In this document: positions 63,501 to 64,000 of the stretch, in pieces
Layout of the letters: every line of letters starts with the position of its first letter
Position numbering within the stretch: position 1 is the stretch's first letter
Assembly: GCA_029961685.1 (NCBI GenBank)
Contig: JARWKL010000012.1
Location: 12,431,955-12,495,954 of the forward strand
Reading direction: 5' to 3'
DNA: 64,000 bases
Source of the DNA: Aristolochia californica
Taxonomy: Eukaryota > Streptophyta > Magnoliopsida > Piperales > Aristolochiaceae
Position numbers and translations under genes: made by a program
Notes under the pieces: model-generated
The model's database searches: none
Told to the model about the DNA's origin: nothing
Seen by the model: the letters and a program-made list of their open reading frames with translations, nothing else

Positions 63501-64000
63501 TGAGTGTCTATAATTTTTAGGGAATATAAGCTCTTTTTAGTTTTTATATCTCAGGTTTTGCAATCGTAGGGAAAAGGGGGAGGCGGGGGTGTGTTTAACT
63601 GAGTGTTGACTCCCAATCCGTAAGACATTTCTTACAAAAATATAGCCCGTCACAGATGATAAATCACTTTACAATCATCTATGATTGTTAGGTAAGCTTT
63701 TTGTGAACGGGCAAAATAATGGCTAGTTTGATTCTGGTAAATATCCCACCGCACGTTCATTGAGCATTTAATGAGCATTTGTTATTCTCTTTAAAAGCTT
63801 TGGATCCATAGGTCATTTGCATCTTTAACATGTTTCAAGCATGCATATCCACTTGTAAAACACGTGTAGAAGAAATCTCTATCTTGTAAAATTCAATACA
63901 ATTAGGGTTGAACTAGTGGCATTTCTCAAACTTGGAAAACAAAACTTTTGTGTTCATTTGTGGAGTGTGAATAAATTTTCTATACTTACATTTGTTATTG
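57576..64000. repeat. Duplicate of ~45.46-53.23 kb, lacking the extra dimer
   Basis: Anchors: 57751 B, 58425 C, 59095 A with B patch, 59768 B, 60440 C, 61114 C (site lost), 61787 A, 62454 B, 63128 C, 63802 A. Up to 60440 the offset to the upstream copy is 12117-12118; from 61114 it is 10771. The difference, 1346 bp, is the dimer duplication at 47.8-50.5 kb. A short B-type patch (TTCTAAAACTTCCAG) sits in the C tail at ~63211. The window ends inside the next monomer. Confidence 0.9.

Larger units (their letters stand above)
1..64000. repeat. Satellite DNA array, ~672-bp monomer, subtypes A/B/C
   Basis: The whole window is head-to-tail copies of one ~672-bp AT-rich monomer, running off both ends. 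The phase anchor is GGATCC directly after AAGCTTT; 95 anchors were placed, 82 with an intact GGATCC and 13 with a point change. Spacing is mostly 670-677 bp, with recurrent short monomers of 648 and 659 bp. Three subtypes are read just upstream of the anchor: A TTCATTGAG, B TTCACTTCAG, C TTCACTAGAG. Their tails downstream also differ: A has CCATGCAATT, B has ACGTCTAGAAG, C has GTGGAACAAATC. The usual order A-B-C gives a ~2018-bp trimer. No gene, RNA or transposon interrupts it. Centromeric or heterochromatic location is inferred from organisation only. Confidence 0.97.

Noticed and set aside
1..64000. CRISPR array or prokaryotic origin
   Set aside because: The repeats are ~672 bp with no unique spacers, and there are no genes over 64 kb. 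This is eukaryotic satellite organisation.
1..64000. rDNA spacer, tRNA cluster or retrotransposon body
   Set aside because: No rRNA or tRNA sequence, LTR ends, primer-binding site or polymerase/integrase coding was recognised in any monomer.

Overview
The window is one uninterrupted satellite DNA array of about 95 tandem monomers of ~672 bp. No protein-coding gene, RNA gene, transposon or unique sequence is visible from base 1 to base 64000. The sequence is AT-rich (about one third G+C by eye), and monomers run head-to-tail in one orientation. Almost every monomer carries HindIII and BamHI sites one base apart (AAGCTT-T-GGATCC). I used GGATCC, or its mutated equivalent, as the phase anchor: 95 anchors, spaced mostly 670-677 bp. 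Array size, hierarchy and lack of genes point to a eukaryotic centromeric, pericentromeric or other heterochromatic block. Neither species nor satellite family could be recognised.

Monomers fall into three subtypes, named by the bases upstream of the anchor: A (TTCATTGAG), B (TTCACTTCAG) and C (TTCACTAGAG). The default order is A-B-C, a trimer of ~2.02 kb. Larger higher-order units are built on it. (1) 1237-29400 holds three consecutive, almost identical copies of a 14-monomer, 9388-bp unit. Its founding breakpoint maps to an 18-bp shared sequence, and both parental forms survive at the block edges. (2) From 29401 to 64000 the array is a mosaic of older, less identical duplicated segments at offsets of 13612, 20183, 15471, 12117 and 10771 bp, with many hybrid monomers and a private 1346-bp dimer duplication. 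(3) A 100-N assembly gap lies at 35103-35202; its flanks are out of phase, so the true length is unknown.

The most function-like element in the monomer is a nested dyad. An 18-bp palindrome (ACAATCAT-CT-ATGATTGT) is centred almost symmetrically between outer inverted arms GCCCGTT and AACGGGC, and recurs in all three subtypes. Other shared elements are a CACGTG palindrome in A and C, one G-rich tract per monomer, and AT-rich A-tract segments. The repeated ~60-codon open frames, mostly on the minus strand, are by-products of repetition: subtype A breaks the frame with a stop. Subtype switches recur at two conserved points in the monomer, suggesting exchange hotspots.
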